A stretch of DNA of 64,000 bases from Armatimonadota bacterium (GCA_020846535.1 JADLDR010000118.1:105589-169588), one strand, 5' to 3'. Positions 18,873-28,952 are shown, counted from the stretch's first letter. Numbers and translations: made by a program. Notes: generated by a model not told the origin, from the letters alone.

Positions 18873-19905
18873 GAAGCTCCGTTTTGCGGTGCTGGGGGCC
18901 GGGTTCTGGGCGCACTACCAGATAGCCGCCTGGCGCGAGCAGCAGGGCGTCGAATGCGTCGCCGTCTACAACCGCCGCCGGGAGCGGGCGGAGGCCCTTG
19001 CCTCCGCCTTCGGCATTCCCCGGGTCTACGACAATCCCGATGAGATTCTGGACCAGGAGGCCCTGGATTTTGTGGATATTGTGACCGCGGTGGAGACCCA
19101 CCCGGCCTTCGTCGGCCTCTGCGCCAAGCGCAGGCTTCCGGTTATCTGTCAGAAGCCCATGGCCTCCACCCTGGAGGAGGCCGAAGGGATGGTCGCGACC
19201 TGCCGGTCGGCGGAGGTTCTCTTTCTGGTGCATGAGAACTGGCGCTGGCAGGCTCCCATCCGCGCCCTGGCCGCCGTCCTGAACGAAGGCCGGATCGGGC
19301 GGCCCTTCCGCGGGCGGGTCAGCTTTGTCTGCTCCTTCCCTGTGCTCGACAACCAGCCTTTTTTGAAGGAGCTAGATCAGTTCATTCTGACCGATATCGG
19401 CAGCCACATCCTGGATACGGCCCGCTTCCTCTTTGGGGAGGCCGACCGGCTCTACTGCGAGACGGCCCGTATCCATACCGACATCCGGGGCGAGGATGTC
19501 GCCACCGTGCTGCTGCACACCGAAAGGGGAGCCGCCGTCACCTGCGAGATGAGCTATGCAAGTCGCACCGAACAGGAGCGGTTCCCCCAGACCTTCATCT
19601 TTATCGAGGGAGAGAAGGGGTCGGCGGAACTGGCCCCCGATCACTGGGTGCGGGTCACCACCGCGGAAGGGACACACTCTCGCCGCTATCCCCCGCCCCG
19701 CTATCCCTGGGCCGACCCCACCTACGACCTGGTGCAGTCCAGCATGGTTCCCTGCCAGGCCGACCTCCTGCGGGCCGTCCGAGGGAAGGGCAACGCCGAA
19801 ACGACCGGCCCGGATAACCTCAAAACCATGAGGCTGGTCTTCGCCGCCTACGAATCCGCCCGCATAGGCCAGGCGGTGGCGATCAGCCGGGAGGAACCCC
19901 TATGA
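18865..19905 (+). CDS. apsD: Gfo/Idh/MocA oxidoreductase, putative D-apiose dehydrogenase (ApsD-like)
   Basis: LRFAVLGAGFWAHYQIAAWREQQGVECVAVYNR...VICQKPMA...HENWRWQAPIRAL...FILTDIGSHILDTARFLFGEA; overlaps upstream stop by 8 bp. Confidence 0.72.
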   Translation: MPEKLRFAVLGAGFWAHYQIAAWREQQGVECVAVYNRRRERAEALASAFGIPRVYDNPDEILDQEALDFVDIVTAVETHPAFVGLCAKRRLPVICQKPMASTLEEAEGMVATCRSAEVLFLVHENWRWQAPIRALAAVLNEGRIGRPFRGRVSFVCSFPVLDNQPFLKELDQFILTDIGSHILDTARFLFGEADRLYCETARIHTDIRGEDVATVLLHTERGAAVTCEMSYASRTEQERFPQTFIFIEGEKGSAELAPDHWVRVTTAEGTHSRRYPPPRYPWADPTYDLVQSSMVPCQADLLRAVRGKGNAETTGPDNLKTMRLVFAAYESARIGQAVAISREEPL

Positions 19906-20741
19906 AAACCGCTCTTTTCGGGGCCGGGGGCAAGATGGGCCGCCGCCTGACCCGAAACCTGAAGGACTCGGCCTATGAGATGCTTTATGTGGAGGTCAGC
20001 GAGCCGGGCATCCGGGCTCTGAGAGAGGCCGGGCTGGAACCCACCCCTCAGGCGGAAGTCCTGGCCGCCGCCGATGCCGTTATCCTGGCCGTTCCGGACC
20101 GGCTGATAGGCCGCATCGCGGACGAGATCGTTCCCGCGCTCCGGCCGGGCGCGATGGTCGCGCTCCTCGATCCCGCAGCGCCCCGGGCCGGAGATCTTCC
20201 CGGACGGGAGGATATCGCCTATTTCGTCACCCATCCCTGCCATCCGCCTGTCTTCAACGAGGAGAACGACCCCGAGGCCCGGAAGGACTACTTCGGGGGT
20301 GTCCGGGCCAGGCAGAACATCGTTTGCGCCCTCATGCAGGGGACGGAGGCGGATTACGCCCGCGGGGAAGCCCTGGCGAAGACGATGTTCGCCCCTGTAA
20401 TGCGGGCGCACCGTATCACCGTGGAGCAGATGGCGGTTCTGGAGCCTGCCCTGGCCGAGACCGTGGCCGCCTCCTGCCTGACCCTGATCCGCGAAGCGAT
20501 GGATGAGGCCGTAGGGCAGGGCGTGCCGGAGGAGGCCGCCCGGGATTTCCTCCTGGGGCATCTCAACATCCCCCTGGCGATCCTCTTCGGGGAGGTGGAT
20601 TCCACCTTCTCGGACGGGGCGAAGCTGATCATGCGCTACGGACAAGGCCGCCTCTTCCGCCCGGGCTGGAGAGAGCTTTTTACCCCGGAAAGCGTCCTCC
20701 GGCAGGTGAGGGTCATCGTGAACGGGAAGCTGCCGGAGTAG
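19902..20741 (+). CDS. apnO: Phosphogluconate-dehydrogenase-like protein, putative D-apionate oxidoisomerase (ApnO-like)
   Basis: MKTALFGAGGKMGRRLTRNLKDSAYEMLYVEVSEPGI...FVTHPCHPPVFNEENDPEARKDYFGG...ALMQG...LGHLNIPLAILFGEV; ATGA overlap with upstream gene. Confidence 0.72.
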   Translation: MKTALFGAGGKMGRRLTRNLKDSAYEMLYVEVSEPGIRALREAGLEPTPQAEVLAAADAVILAVPDRLIGRIADEIVPALRPGAMVALLDPAAPRAGDLPGREDIAYFVTHPCHPPVFNEENDPEARKDYFGGVRARQNIVCALMQGTEADYARGEALAKTMFAPVMRAHRITVEQMAVLEPALAETVAASCLTLIREAMDEAVGQGVPEEAARDFLLGHLNIPLAILFGEVDSTFSDGAKLIMRYGQGRLFRPGWRELFTPESVLRQVRVIVNGKLPE

Positions 20742-20744
20742 AAT

Positions 20745-21560
20745 ATGAAACCGGGCCTCGGCTCCTATACCTTCACCTGGGCGGTCGGCGTCCCCGGATT
20801 CGCGCCGGACAGGCCGATGGACGCCTTCGCCCTTCTGGAAGCGGCGGCGCGTCTGGAGGCAAAAGCCGTTCAGTTCTGCGACAACCTGCCGCTCTCCGGC
20901 CTGCCCGAACCGGAGTTACGGGCGCTCCGGGCGGAGGCGGACTCGATGGGCATCGCTGTAGAGGTAGGGACCCGCGGGCTGGATCCGGAAAACCTCCGGG
21001 CCTACCTGCGACTGGCCGCTCCGTTCGGCTGCCCGTTCGTGCGCCTGGTGATCGACCGGCCCGGAGACGAGCCTTCTCCAGAAGAGGCCCTTGCCCGCCT
21101 GCGCCCGATTCTGCCCGATTTCGCCCGCGCCGGCGTCAAACTGGCCGTAGAGAACCACGACCGCTTCCCGGCCTCCGTTCTGGCCCGGCTGGTGGAGAGC
21201 CTGGGAGCCGACCGGGCGGGGGTCTGCCTGGATACCGTCAACTCCTTCGGCTGCCTGGAAGGGCTGGAGGCGGCGATCCCAATCCTGGCCCCTTACACCC
21301 TGAACCTCCATGTCAAGGACTTCATCCTGCGCCGCATGAGCCACCAGATGGGCTTTATCATCGAGGGTTGCCCCGCCGGTCAGGGAAGGCTGGACATCCC
21401 CCGGCTCCTCGAACAACTGGCCGCCGCCGGCAAAAGCGAGATCAGCGCCGTTCTCGAACTCTGGACCCCGCCCGAAGCCACCCTGGAGGAGACCATTCGC
21501 AAGGAACGGAGGTGGGCGGAGGAGAGCATGGCGTATTTGCAAGGGGCAGTGAGAGGGTGA
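20745..21560 (+). CDS. Sugar phosphate isomerase/epimerase-type TIM barrel protein
   Basis: LAVENHDRFPASVLARLVESLGADRAGVCLDTVNSFGCLEGLE...LNLHVKDF; 3 nt downstream of apnO-like gene. Confidence 0.88.
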   Translation: MKPGLGSYTFTWAVGVPGFAPDRPMDAFALLEAAARLEAKAVQFCDNLPLSGLPEPELRALRAEADSMGIAVEVGTRGLDPENLRAYLRLAAPFGCPFVRLVIDRPGDEPSPEEALARLRPILPDFARAGVKLAVENHDRFPASVLARLVESLGADRAGVCLDTVNSFGCLEGLEAAIPILAPYTLNLHVKDFILRRMSHQMGFIIEGCPAGQGRLDIPRLLEQLAAAGKSEISAVLELWTPPEATLEETIRKERRWAEESMAYLQGAVRG

Positions 21561-21600
21561 CTCATCGGGTCGTCCTCTCAAGTAGGGTCCTGAAACCAAA

Positions 21601-22733
21601 ATGTACACACATCCCTTCAAATCCTGCGCCGAACGCCTTCCGCTCTGTCTGGCTCTTGCCGCTCTGCCTGCGGCGGCCCTGGCAAACGTCGGAGTACCCC
21701 TGATATGGGCGACTTCGGGCCAGTTGCTACTGATCAACATCATCATCGCCATGATGGTGGAGACGGTTGTGGCGGAACGCCTCTGGGGGAACCTGCGGCA
21801 TCCCTTCAGGCTGTTCCTGGCCGCGAACTATTTTTCTACCTTGTCCGGCTCGGCTTTCCTTGCCACGGGCGGGGTCTGGCTCTGGAACGTCATGATCGAC
21901 GAGGCTCCCCTCTACCGGGCGATCCCGGCGGCCTAGACGCTGTTTGCCCTGTCCTGGATACTATCGGTTTTGCTGGAGTGGCCGTTCTGCTTTTTCATGG
22001 TGGGCCGGGGCGAAGGCGCTTTAAGGAAAGCCCTTTGCATCTCACTGGCCGCGCAGGTCGCTTCTTATGCCATTCTGGTTCCCTATTACTATGTCTTCAG
22101 CAACGATACCCTGTACCGGAACATGGATATCCGGAAGGACCTCTCCTTCGTGAGGCGTCCTGCGCCGGTCGTCTATTATATCGGCCTCCGGGACGGCGAT
22201 ATCTGGCTCATCCGCGCCGACGGGACCGGCAGGCGGAAGGTTCGGGAGGCAAACATTACCGATCCCTATGCCCGACTCACTGTGCGGCCCCGTCCCGGCA
22301 ACCCAAAAGGCGATATCTGGCTCATCGTCAAAGACGGTTCCGCCCGCAGCCGGAATCCCTTACTGACCGAAGCAGCCTCCCGGTTCGCGCTGCATCCCGA
22401 TTATCTGGAAAGAGGATCGGAGAGGGATTCCGCCTTCAATTTCTCCTCCGGGCCGGACTTTCGCCCGGAAGGCAGGCGCGAGTGGACGATGTTCGGCGAT
22501 TTCTGGGGCGGATCCGGCACAGATGTCCGGCGAAACCGGCATGGTGTCTATAAGTTCGGTTTTGATTTGCCTTTTATGTTTTACGCCGCCCGCTGGAATA
22601 CGGGCAATTTCAACTATCTGCCCGGCGATTAGGCCGTTTTCCAGATGGGACCTCAGATTCTGGTCCTGGATATGCCCGGTCGGAAGATCGCACTCCTCAC
22701 CGCAGGGCGCGGGCCGGTGGCGGCGTATGAATG
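21601..22733 (+). pseudogene. Membrane protein of unknown function interrupted by two in-frame TAG codons
   Basis: Single reading frame (21601, 21970 and 22633 are in phase) with TAG at 21934-21936 and 22630-22632, ending TGA at 22731-22733. Confidence 0.7.
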
Positions 22734-22787
22734 AAGGGGAGCGTCAGGTGGGCTGTACCGCATCGATAACAGAACTTTTACGTGGGA

Positions 22788-22808
22788 GGGCGACCCATCG
22801 GGCCGCCC
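22788..22808. repeat. GGGCGACCCATCGGGTCGCCC-type palindrome
   Basis: gggcgacccatcgggccgcccc. Confidence 0.6.
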
Positions 22809-22863
22809 CATCACCATACTTTACCGCTCCTCTTGCCCGCTACAGAAAGGCCGCCGCACAACC

Positions 22864-23916
22864 ATGCGCTTCGTCATCAGATTATTCATCGTTATCTTCC
22901 TGATCCATGCCTGGCCTCTCCTGCCCGCCGGGGCGCAATCCCTGGAGTCGCAGATGGTGACGGTGGAGATGGGCGGCAGGCGGATCGTCGCCAAAGTCAT
23001 CAAGGCGAAGATGAGCCAGGTGCGGGTGAAGGTGGGGCTGGCGAAGGGGCTGGTGGGCCGGACGGAAGACCTGGCCGGGATCGCCCGGCGCTACGGGGCG
23101 GCGGCGGCCATCAACGGCTCCTTTTTCGACGCCTATACCCGGAGTTCCATCAAAAGCCCGCACCATACCCTCATCACCGGCGGGCAGGTGGCGCATCTGG
23201 GGAATGTTGGCACTCTGACGGGCTTCACGCCCGAGGGAGAGGCCGTGATGGAGCGGGTCCCGCTGACCATCGAGGGGAGCCGCGAGGGTCGGTTCACCTG
23301 GCCCTATCGGTGGTACGCCTACTGGGTGAACCGGCTGCCCACCGCGTCCACAGTGACGATTTTCACCCCGCAGTGGGGCCGGGCGACCGGGCTGAACGGG
23401 GGAACGCAGGTGGTCGTCTCCGGGGGGAGGGTGGAGCGCATCGCCAGAGGTTCCCAGCCGATTCCCTCTGACGGCTATGTCATCTATTTCCAGGGAACCG
23501 GCGAAACGATGCTCCGCGGCTTCCGGGTGGGCCAGGAGGCGGCCTACCGCATCATCCGCAAGGATGAGGGGAGGCTGGGGCTGTGGGCACAGGTGCAGGA
23601 GGCGGTGGGGGCCGGCCCCCGCCTGGTGGCCGACGGGCGGATCGCCCTGGACCCGCGCTCCGAGGGCTTTTCCAGCCCCAAGATTCTCAGCCTGTCCGGG
23701 GCCAGGAGCGCCCTGGGCATCACCCGCGACAACTGCCTCCTGATGGTCACCGCCAGCGGCACAGTGCGCGAGATGGCGGTCGTCATGCAGGCCCTCGGCG
23801 CTTACCAGGCGATGAACCTGGACGGCGGGGCCTCCAGCGGCCTCTGGCTTCAGGGCCGCTACCTCACCCGCCCGGGCCGCCTCATCAGCAACGCCCTGCT
23901 GATTCTGAGACGGTAG
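22864..23916 (+). CDS. Secreted phosphodiester glycosidase (NAGPA) domain protein
   Basis: Signal peptide; AAAINGSFFDAYTRSSIKSPHHTLITGGQ ... AYQAMNLDGGASSGLWLQG. Confidence 0.88.
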   Translation: MRFVIRLFIVIFLIHAWPLLPAGAQSLESQMVTVEMGGRRIVAKVIKAKMSQVRVKVGLAKGLVGRTEDLAGIARRYGAAAAINGSFFDAYTRSSIKSPHHTLITGGQVAHLGNVGTLTGFTPEGEAVMERVPLTIEGSREGRFTWPYRWYAYWVNRLPTASTVTIFTPQWGRATGLNGGTQVVVSGGRVERIARGSQPIPSDGYVIYFQGTGETMLRGFRVGQEAAYRIIRKDEGRLGLWAQVQEAVGAGPRLVADGRIALDPRSEGFSSPKILSLSGARSALGITRDNCLLMVTASGTVREMAVVMQALGAYQAMNLDGGASSGLWLQGRYLTRPGRLISNALLILRR

Positions 23917-23976
23917 CCATGGTGATTAAAGCAGGCCATCCGGCTGCTTTCGGATATCGCGCTCCTATGAAATCCT

Positions 23977-24957
23977 CTATCCCTTCCCATAGATCGCCCG
24001 GCTGCCGTGGGCGGCCTGCTGGGGCAGCGCCTCTTCTCTCTGAAGGAGACAGGCGTAGGCTTCGCGGTGGCGGGCATGGTACTGGCGGAAGCTTTCGATG
24101 CCGAATTCCGACTGAAGGCGGGACATCGTGATCTCCGGATCGGTCGGCTCAATCAGGAAGCGACCGTCATCCGGGTGGGAGCGGATTTCCACACGGCCCG
24201 GGTAAGCGTTCATGACTCGTTCCGGGATGCCTGCATTGAAATCGGTGTGGCAGACCATATAATCGAGGTTGATGTCGCGCCAGGCGATACTGGCATTGCT
24301 GTCGGTCCGGGCCAGGATGGTTCCGCAAGGATCGATAATGCGGGAGCTGTCGGAGAGAACGGAAGAGACCACATAAAAGTTGTGCAGGGCCGCATAGACC
24401 TGCAAGGGGAACCCGCCGTTGTAGGCGGAGGGCCAGAAAACCAGCCGTGCCTCCTGCTGTGCCAAAGAGTCCCAGCTTTCGGGGAAACCGATATCGAAAC
24501 AGATTTGAATCCCGATTCTCCCGAAGTCCAGATCGAAGACCGGCGCTTCCTTTCCGGGCATGTTTCCGCGCTCGAAAACGGTATAATCGTTGGAACTGGT
24601 GACCGGATGGATTTTATCGTATATTCCCAGCACACCCCCCGAGCGATCCAGCACTACCGCGGAATTATAGCAGACGCCCTCCCGCCGGGTGAATAAAGGG
24701 CAGATGACATAGCAGCGATGCTCTTTTGCGTACCGGGCAAAGAGGTCGGTGGTGGAGCCGAGAACCGGTTCCGCCACTTCCTCCGCCCGTTGGTAGGCTA
24801 CGGTGCCCATCGAAAAGGTTTCAGGCAGGCATACCAGATCCGGCTTCAGCTTCAGGGCGACTTCCAGGATTTGCCGAATATAATCCACATTCTTTTCCAC
24901 TGTATTTTCGAAATGGTGGCCCTGGCAGACGGTCACAATACGAGCGATGGTGTTCAT
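23977..24957 (-). CDS. Carbon-nitrogen hydrolase (nitrilase superfamily)
   Basis: KPDLVCLPETFS (Glu), YDKIHPVTSS (Lys), GIQICFDIGFPESWD (Cys). Confidence 0.92.
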   Translation of the reverse strand: MNTIARIVTVCQGHHFENTVEKNVDYIRQILEVALKLKPDLVCLPETFSMGTVAYQRAEEVAEPVLGSTTDLFARYAKEHRCYVICPLFTRREGVCYNSAVVLDRSGGVLGIYDKIHPVTSSNDYTVFERGNMPGKEAPVFDLDFGRIGIQICFDIGFPESWDSLAQQEARLVFWPSAYNGGFPLQVYAALHNFYVVSSVLSDSSRIIDPCGTILARTDSNASIAWRDINLDYMVCHTDFNAGIPERVMNAYPGRVEIRSHPDDGRFLIEPTDPEITMSRLQSEFGIESFRQYHARHREAYACLLQREEALPQQAAHGSRAIYGKG

Positions 24958-24992
24958 TTAGTCTCCTTATGATTCAAGCGCAAGCATTAACA

Positions 24993-27215
24993 TCAATACT
25001 GCACGATCACCCTCCGGTTGCATGGCACACAGGCAATTGCTGCTCCGCCAGAGGACTGTATAGTGACTGCTTCCTCGCCTGCATAAATGGCGGCAGGCGT
25101 GTCGGAGACAGCGATCTCTGCTTGACGCAGCGCGGGATGCTCCACAATGAAGGCCAGTTGCTTCTGGGCTTCATCCCATTGAGCGTCAGGTCGGAGGTTG
25201 CCTGATAAGGTGCAGAGAAGGCAGGGATGGTCCGGGTCGGGACGCACCCAGAGCGTCCTGAGCGATTCGCCGGGGATATCGAGGGTCATCTTTCCGATTT
25301 CCCCAGGCCCCAACGCCCGCCCGCCGATAAGCTGGCCGGTTTCGGGGCAGAAAATAAGGCTCGCTTCCCCGGCAGGCTGGAAAAAGCCCGACAAGGCCGA
25401 TAGGCTGACTGCCGCATCGCCGGGAACGGGGCGGGACAGGGTGAGAAGCGTTTCGCCGCTGTCCGGGCGGCGGTAGAGGCTGGGCTGGACGCCTTCCGCG
25501 CCGGGCAGGGGCGGGATTTCGAAAACGTTCAGGGCTTCGGTCCGGTCGATGCCGAAAGAAGCCAGCAGTCTGGCCCGGCGGGAGAGCAGATCGCGCTCCT
25601 CCGGGGTGCGGGCGTGGCTCATCACCTGCGGTCCCTGGTAGGCTTCGGTCAGGGCCAGCGTCTTTTCGGTCAGGCGGGGGATGTTGCCGACCAGAAGCAG
25701 GTTCCCGCTGCCGTAGCGGTGGGCATTGTGGAAGAGCCGGGTCGTGAGGCTTTCCGTTTCCTCCAGGTTGTGCCATTCCCCCAGCAGGCGGACATCGAAG
25801 TAATTGTTGAGCATGGCTATCGGCATGATGTTGCAGTTCGCCACGATGAGGCCGTTCCGCTCTGAGACCAGTCGGTGGGCGAAGCGGGCCATCCGCCGCA
25901 GCCCTGCCGCATTGAAGCGCCCATGCGGGCCGGCGCAGCCGTGCCGGTCGTTCCGGCAGACCATGCGGCCCGCCCAAAAATCGATACACAGCCCGTCGAA
26001 GGGCAGGGCCTTCCAGAAAGCGACCACTTCCTTCTCCCAGTGGGCCTGCCAGCCCTCTGCCCCGTAGCACATCAGATGGCTTCTGTAGTTGAATTCCGCC
26101 ACTGGCTCGATCCGCCACTCCCGCCCGGATCGGTCGAAGGCGGGCGCTCCGAATTCCATGTCCGTAAAGGTGATATAGGGGATGACCTTCATCCCGTAGC
26201 GGTGGCAGGTTTCGATGAATCGTGCTGCCTCATCCGGATGATCCGGGTGAGAATAATCGCCCGAGCGCCAGTTGGCTCTACCGATCACCAGATTGGCCCC
26301 GGCTGCCGACCATTCGGCGATCTTACTTTCATCGGGATGCCGCCATCCGCTGACGTACTGGTGCGGCCCCATCCACCAGACGCGCAGGTCGTTGGCGGAA
26401 GGCGGCATCTCCTTGCCGGGCAGGAGGGAGAGGTAGAAGGTATCGAAATAGCTCCATCCTTCGGGAAGCGGCTCGTAGAGATTTCGGAAGGCGAACGCCT
26501 CCCAGTGGGCGCTTTCCTGGGAGGCACCCAGACGCATCCGGTCGCCGGGCCGGCCCAGCGGGTCGCCGGTGGGGTAGGGACAGGTGTCCGTCCAGCCCCA
26601 GAAGGAGCGGTCGGAGTGGGGAAAGACGATATCCAGCCCGCCCCGGTCGCTGCCGAAGTGGAGCCAGGGGATAAAGCGCCCGCCCGCCTCGTAATCGCCT
26701 TCCGCCAGGTCGTGCGAGGCGGGCCGGCAGGTCGCCCACCCTTCCCCGTTATCCGTTTCATGAGTGATGAAGCGGCAGGCCGAACGGCGAACCATACCCC
26801 GGCCCAGGGAGAGCCAGCGGATCGCCGTATTCTCCAGCGCCCCGACCGTCACATCCACCTGAACCGTGCCGTCCTCGTCGAATCGGTAGCGAAGCTGCCA
26901 CCGGAGCGGCAGCAAGGCCCCGTCCACCCGGGCGAAGCGCCCTTCGCTTTCGATGAGGACGCATTCCGGCGAGGCCGAAACCAGCCTGGCCTGTGCATCG
27001 GGCGCGTGTCGGGCCGAATATTCGTCCGGGCGGGGATCGACCGCGCCGGAGGCCCACAGATCGGGGACCGGACGGGCCAGCCAGGGCTGTCCGCGCACCG
27101 AAGCCTGCTCGATCAGGCCGCTTGCGCGGGAGAGCGTATATTCCCAGATTCCGCCCCGGATGCGGTAATGCCGGGCGCTTTCCTGGAGGGTGATCGAATC
27201 GAAACGGCTCATCAT
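24993..27215 (-). CDS. Putative TIM-barrel glycoside hydrolase
   Basis: N-terminal beta-rich region then KVIPYITFTDMEF, FDGLCIDFWAGRM motifs; most likely start MMSRFDSI. Confidence 0.6.
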   Translation of the reverse strand: MMSRFDSITLQESARHYRIRGGIWEYTLSRASGLIEQASVRGQPWLARPVPDLWASGAVDPRPDEYSARHAPDAQARLVSASPECVLIESEGRFARVDGALLPLRWQLRYRFDEDGTVQVDVTVGALENTAIRWLSLGRGMVRRSACRFITHETDNGEGWATCRPASHDLAEGDYEAGGRFIPWLHFGSDRGGLDIVFPHSDRSFWGWTDTCPYPTGDPLGRPGDRMRLGASQESAHWEAFAFRNLYEPLPEGWSYFDTFYLSLLPGKEMPPSANDLRVWWMGPHQYVSGWRHPDESKIAEWSAAGANLVIGRANWRSGDYSHPDHPDEAARFIETCHRYGMKVIPYITFTDMEFGAPAFDRSGREWRIEPVAEFNYRSHLMCYGAEGWQAHWEKEVVAFWKALPFDGLCIDFWAGRMVCRNDRHGCAGPHGRFNAAGLRRMARFAHRLVSERNGLIVANCNIMPIAMLNNYFDVRLLGEWHNLEETESLTTRLFHNAHRYGSGNLLLVGNIPRLTEKTLALTEAYQGPQVMSHARTPEERDLLSRRARLLASFGIDRTEALNVFEIPPLPGAEGVQPSLYRRPDSGETLLTLSRPVPGDAAVSLSALSGFFQPAGEASLIFCPETGQLIGGRALGPGEIGKMTLDIPGESLRTLWVRPDPDHPCLLCTLSGNLRPDAQWDEAQKQLAFIVEHPALRQAEIAVSDTPAAIYAGEEAVTIQSSGGAAIACVPCNRRVIVQY

Positions 27216-27352
27216 GCCTCTTTCACTGCCGTAGGACCGACAGGTTTCGTATTCGACGGGCGGCTTCCCCTTCCTCTCTAAAGGAAATACAGACGGCTTC
27301 TCGAATATAATCAGGACTTTCACGCGGCTTCAAGGATAGAGCTGTAGTCGAT

Positions 27353-27472
27353 GCAGTCAGCGAGGAGAGCAGCGACACGCCAATCTCCAGACTCACGCCA
27401 TAGGGCAAAGCTCTCATGATATTTGCCAGTCTGGAGATCGGTTCGCCACTTCGCTCCTCGTAGGGCATACGG
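27353..27472. repeat. Dispersed TIR repeat family A, copy 4
   Basis: agcgaggagagcagcgacacgccaatctccag ... ctggagatcggttcgccacttcgctcctcgtagggca. Confidence 0.75.
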
Positions 27473-27583
27473 ACGAGCGTCCTGGATGATTCCAGGAACC
27501 CGATAACCCCATCGCTTTATCCCCGAAAAAATATCTCGAAACCTCCCTCCGGCCCGTAACCTTTAGGCCATTTCTCCGTTTCA

Positions 27584-28045
27584 ATGTACGAAACAATTAA
27601 TACAATGGAGCATTCCATGGATATCAAAGTCGATTTCGAGAGCGCGATGCCGATATACGCGCAGTTGGTGCGGCAGATCAGGCATGAGATCGTGCTGGGG
27701 AACCTCGCGCCCGGCGAGCAACTGCCCACTGTCCGGCAGTTGGCGGTCAATCTGCGGGTCAATCCCAACACGGTCTCGCGGGCCTATCTGGAACTGGAGC
27801 GCGCCGGGCTGATCTCGACGCGGCAAGGGAGGGGAACCTTTGTGAATGTGAGAGAGGAAGTTGTGGAAGCGGACAGGGAACGGCAGGACAGGCTGGAGGA
27901 GATCGTTCAAACTGTCCTGGGCGAAGCGGCCTTGCTGGGGCTGACCCCGGAGGAGTTCGTTCAGGCCGTTCAGGATTACATCGCGCGGCACAGCCGCGAT
28001 CTCATCTCAGAGGAGGCACGCAGAAATGGCACCATCGTCTTTTAA
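27584..28045 (+). CDS. GntR family transcriptional regulator (YtrA-like, short C-terminal domain)
   Basis: AMPIYAQLVRQIRHEIVLGNLAPGEQLPTVRQLAVNLRVNPNTVSRAYLELERAGLISTRQGRGTFV. Confidence 0.95.
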   Translation: MYETINTMEHSMDIKVDFESAMPIYAQLVRQIRHEIVLGNLAPGEQLPTVRQLAVNLRVNPNTVSRAYLELERAGLISTRQGRGTFVNVREEVVEADRERQDRLEEIVQTVLGEAALLGLTPEEFVQAVQDYIARHSRDLISEEARRNGTIVF

Positions 28046-28952
28046 AGGAACCGGCCCGTCCCAGGTAAAAAAAGGATCGGCGTCTCACATGCACCCGGCA
28101 GCGATCACCCTCGGAACGGTTCTGATCCTTATCGGTTCCGGCATTTCCGCTTATACGGACCACCCGGCCCCGGCGATAGCCCTGTCGGCCATCGGCGTCT
28201 ACCTGATGTTCGCCCTTCAGGTAGCGTCCCAGTGGGAGCGGGCCATCGTTTTGAAAATGGGACGCTTTGTGGGCCAGAGAGGGCCGGGGGCGTTCTGGAT
28301 CGTTCCCATCCGCGATACCGTGACCAGTTGGATCGATCACCGGATCCGGACCACCTCTTTCAACGCCGAGCAGACCCTGACCAAGGATACCGTTCCTGTC
28401 GACGTAGATGCGGTTCTCTTCTGGGTCGTCTGGGACGCGGAAAAGGCGGCTCTGGAGGTGGCGGACTACCAGCAGGCTGTCTTCTGGTCGGCCCAGACGG
28501 CCCTCCGGGACCTGATCGGCAAGACCTTTCTCTCCGATATGCTGATAGGTCGCGAAAAGCTGGACACCGAGCTTCAGCAGATCATCGACCAGCGCACCAC
28601 CGGCTGGGGCATCACCGTGCAGTCGGTCGAGATCCGGGATGTGATTATCCCGACTGCCCTTCAGGATGCCATGTCGCGTCAGGCGCAGGCCGAGCGCGAG
28701 CGTCAGGCCCGCGTGATCCTGGGCGACGCCGAGGCTCAGATCGCCCAGCGTTTCGTGGAGGCCGGGAAAGCCTATGAGAATAACCCGACCGCCCTCCACC
28801 TGCGGGCAATGAACATGCTCTACGAAGGTCTCAAGGAAAAGGGAGCCATGATCGTCGTCCCATCCACCGCCGTGGAGAGCATGGGCCTGGGAACCATCAG
28901 CGGACTGACCGCCCTCAGCGGCAGAGTCCCGGGCCAGGAAGAGGCGGTGTAG
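28026..28952 (+). CDS. Slipin / SPFH (stomatin-prohibitin) family protein
   Basis: QWERAIVLKMGRFVGQRGPGAFWIVPIRDTVTSWIDHRIRTTSFNAEQTLTKDTVPVDVDAVLFW; overlaps GntR stop by 20 bp. Confidence 0.95.
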   Translation: MAPSSFKGTGPSQVKKGSASHMHPAAITLGTVLILIGSGISAYTDHPAPAIALSAIGVYLMFALQVASQWERAIVLKMGRFVGQRGPGAFWIVPIRDTVTSWIDHRIRTTSFNAEQTLTKDTVPVDVDAVLFWVVWDAEKAALEVADYQQAVFWSAQTALRDLIGKTFLSDMLIGREKLDTELQQIIDQRTTGWGITVQSVEIRDVIIPTALQDAMSRQAQAERERQARVILGDAEAQIAQRFVEAGKAYENNPTALHLRAMNMLYEGLKEKGAMIVVPSTAVESMGLGTISGLTALSGRVPGQEEAV

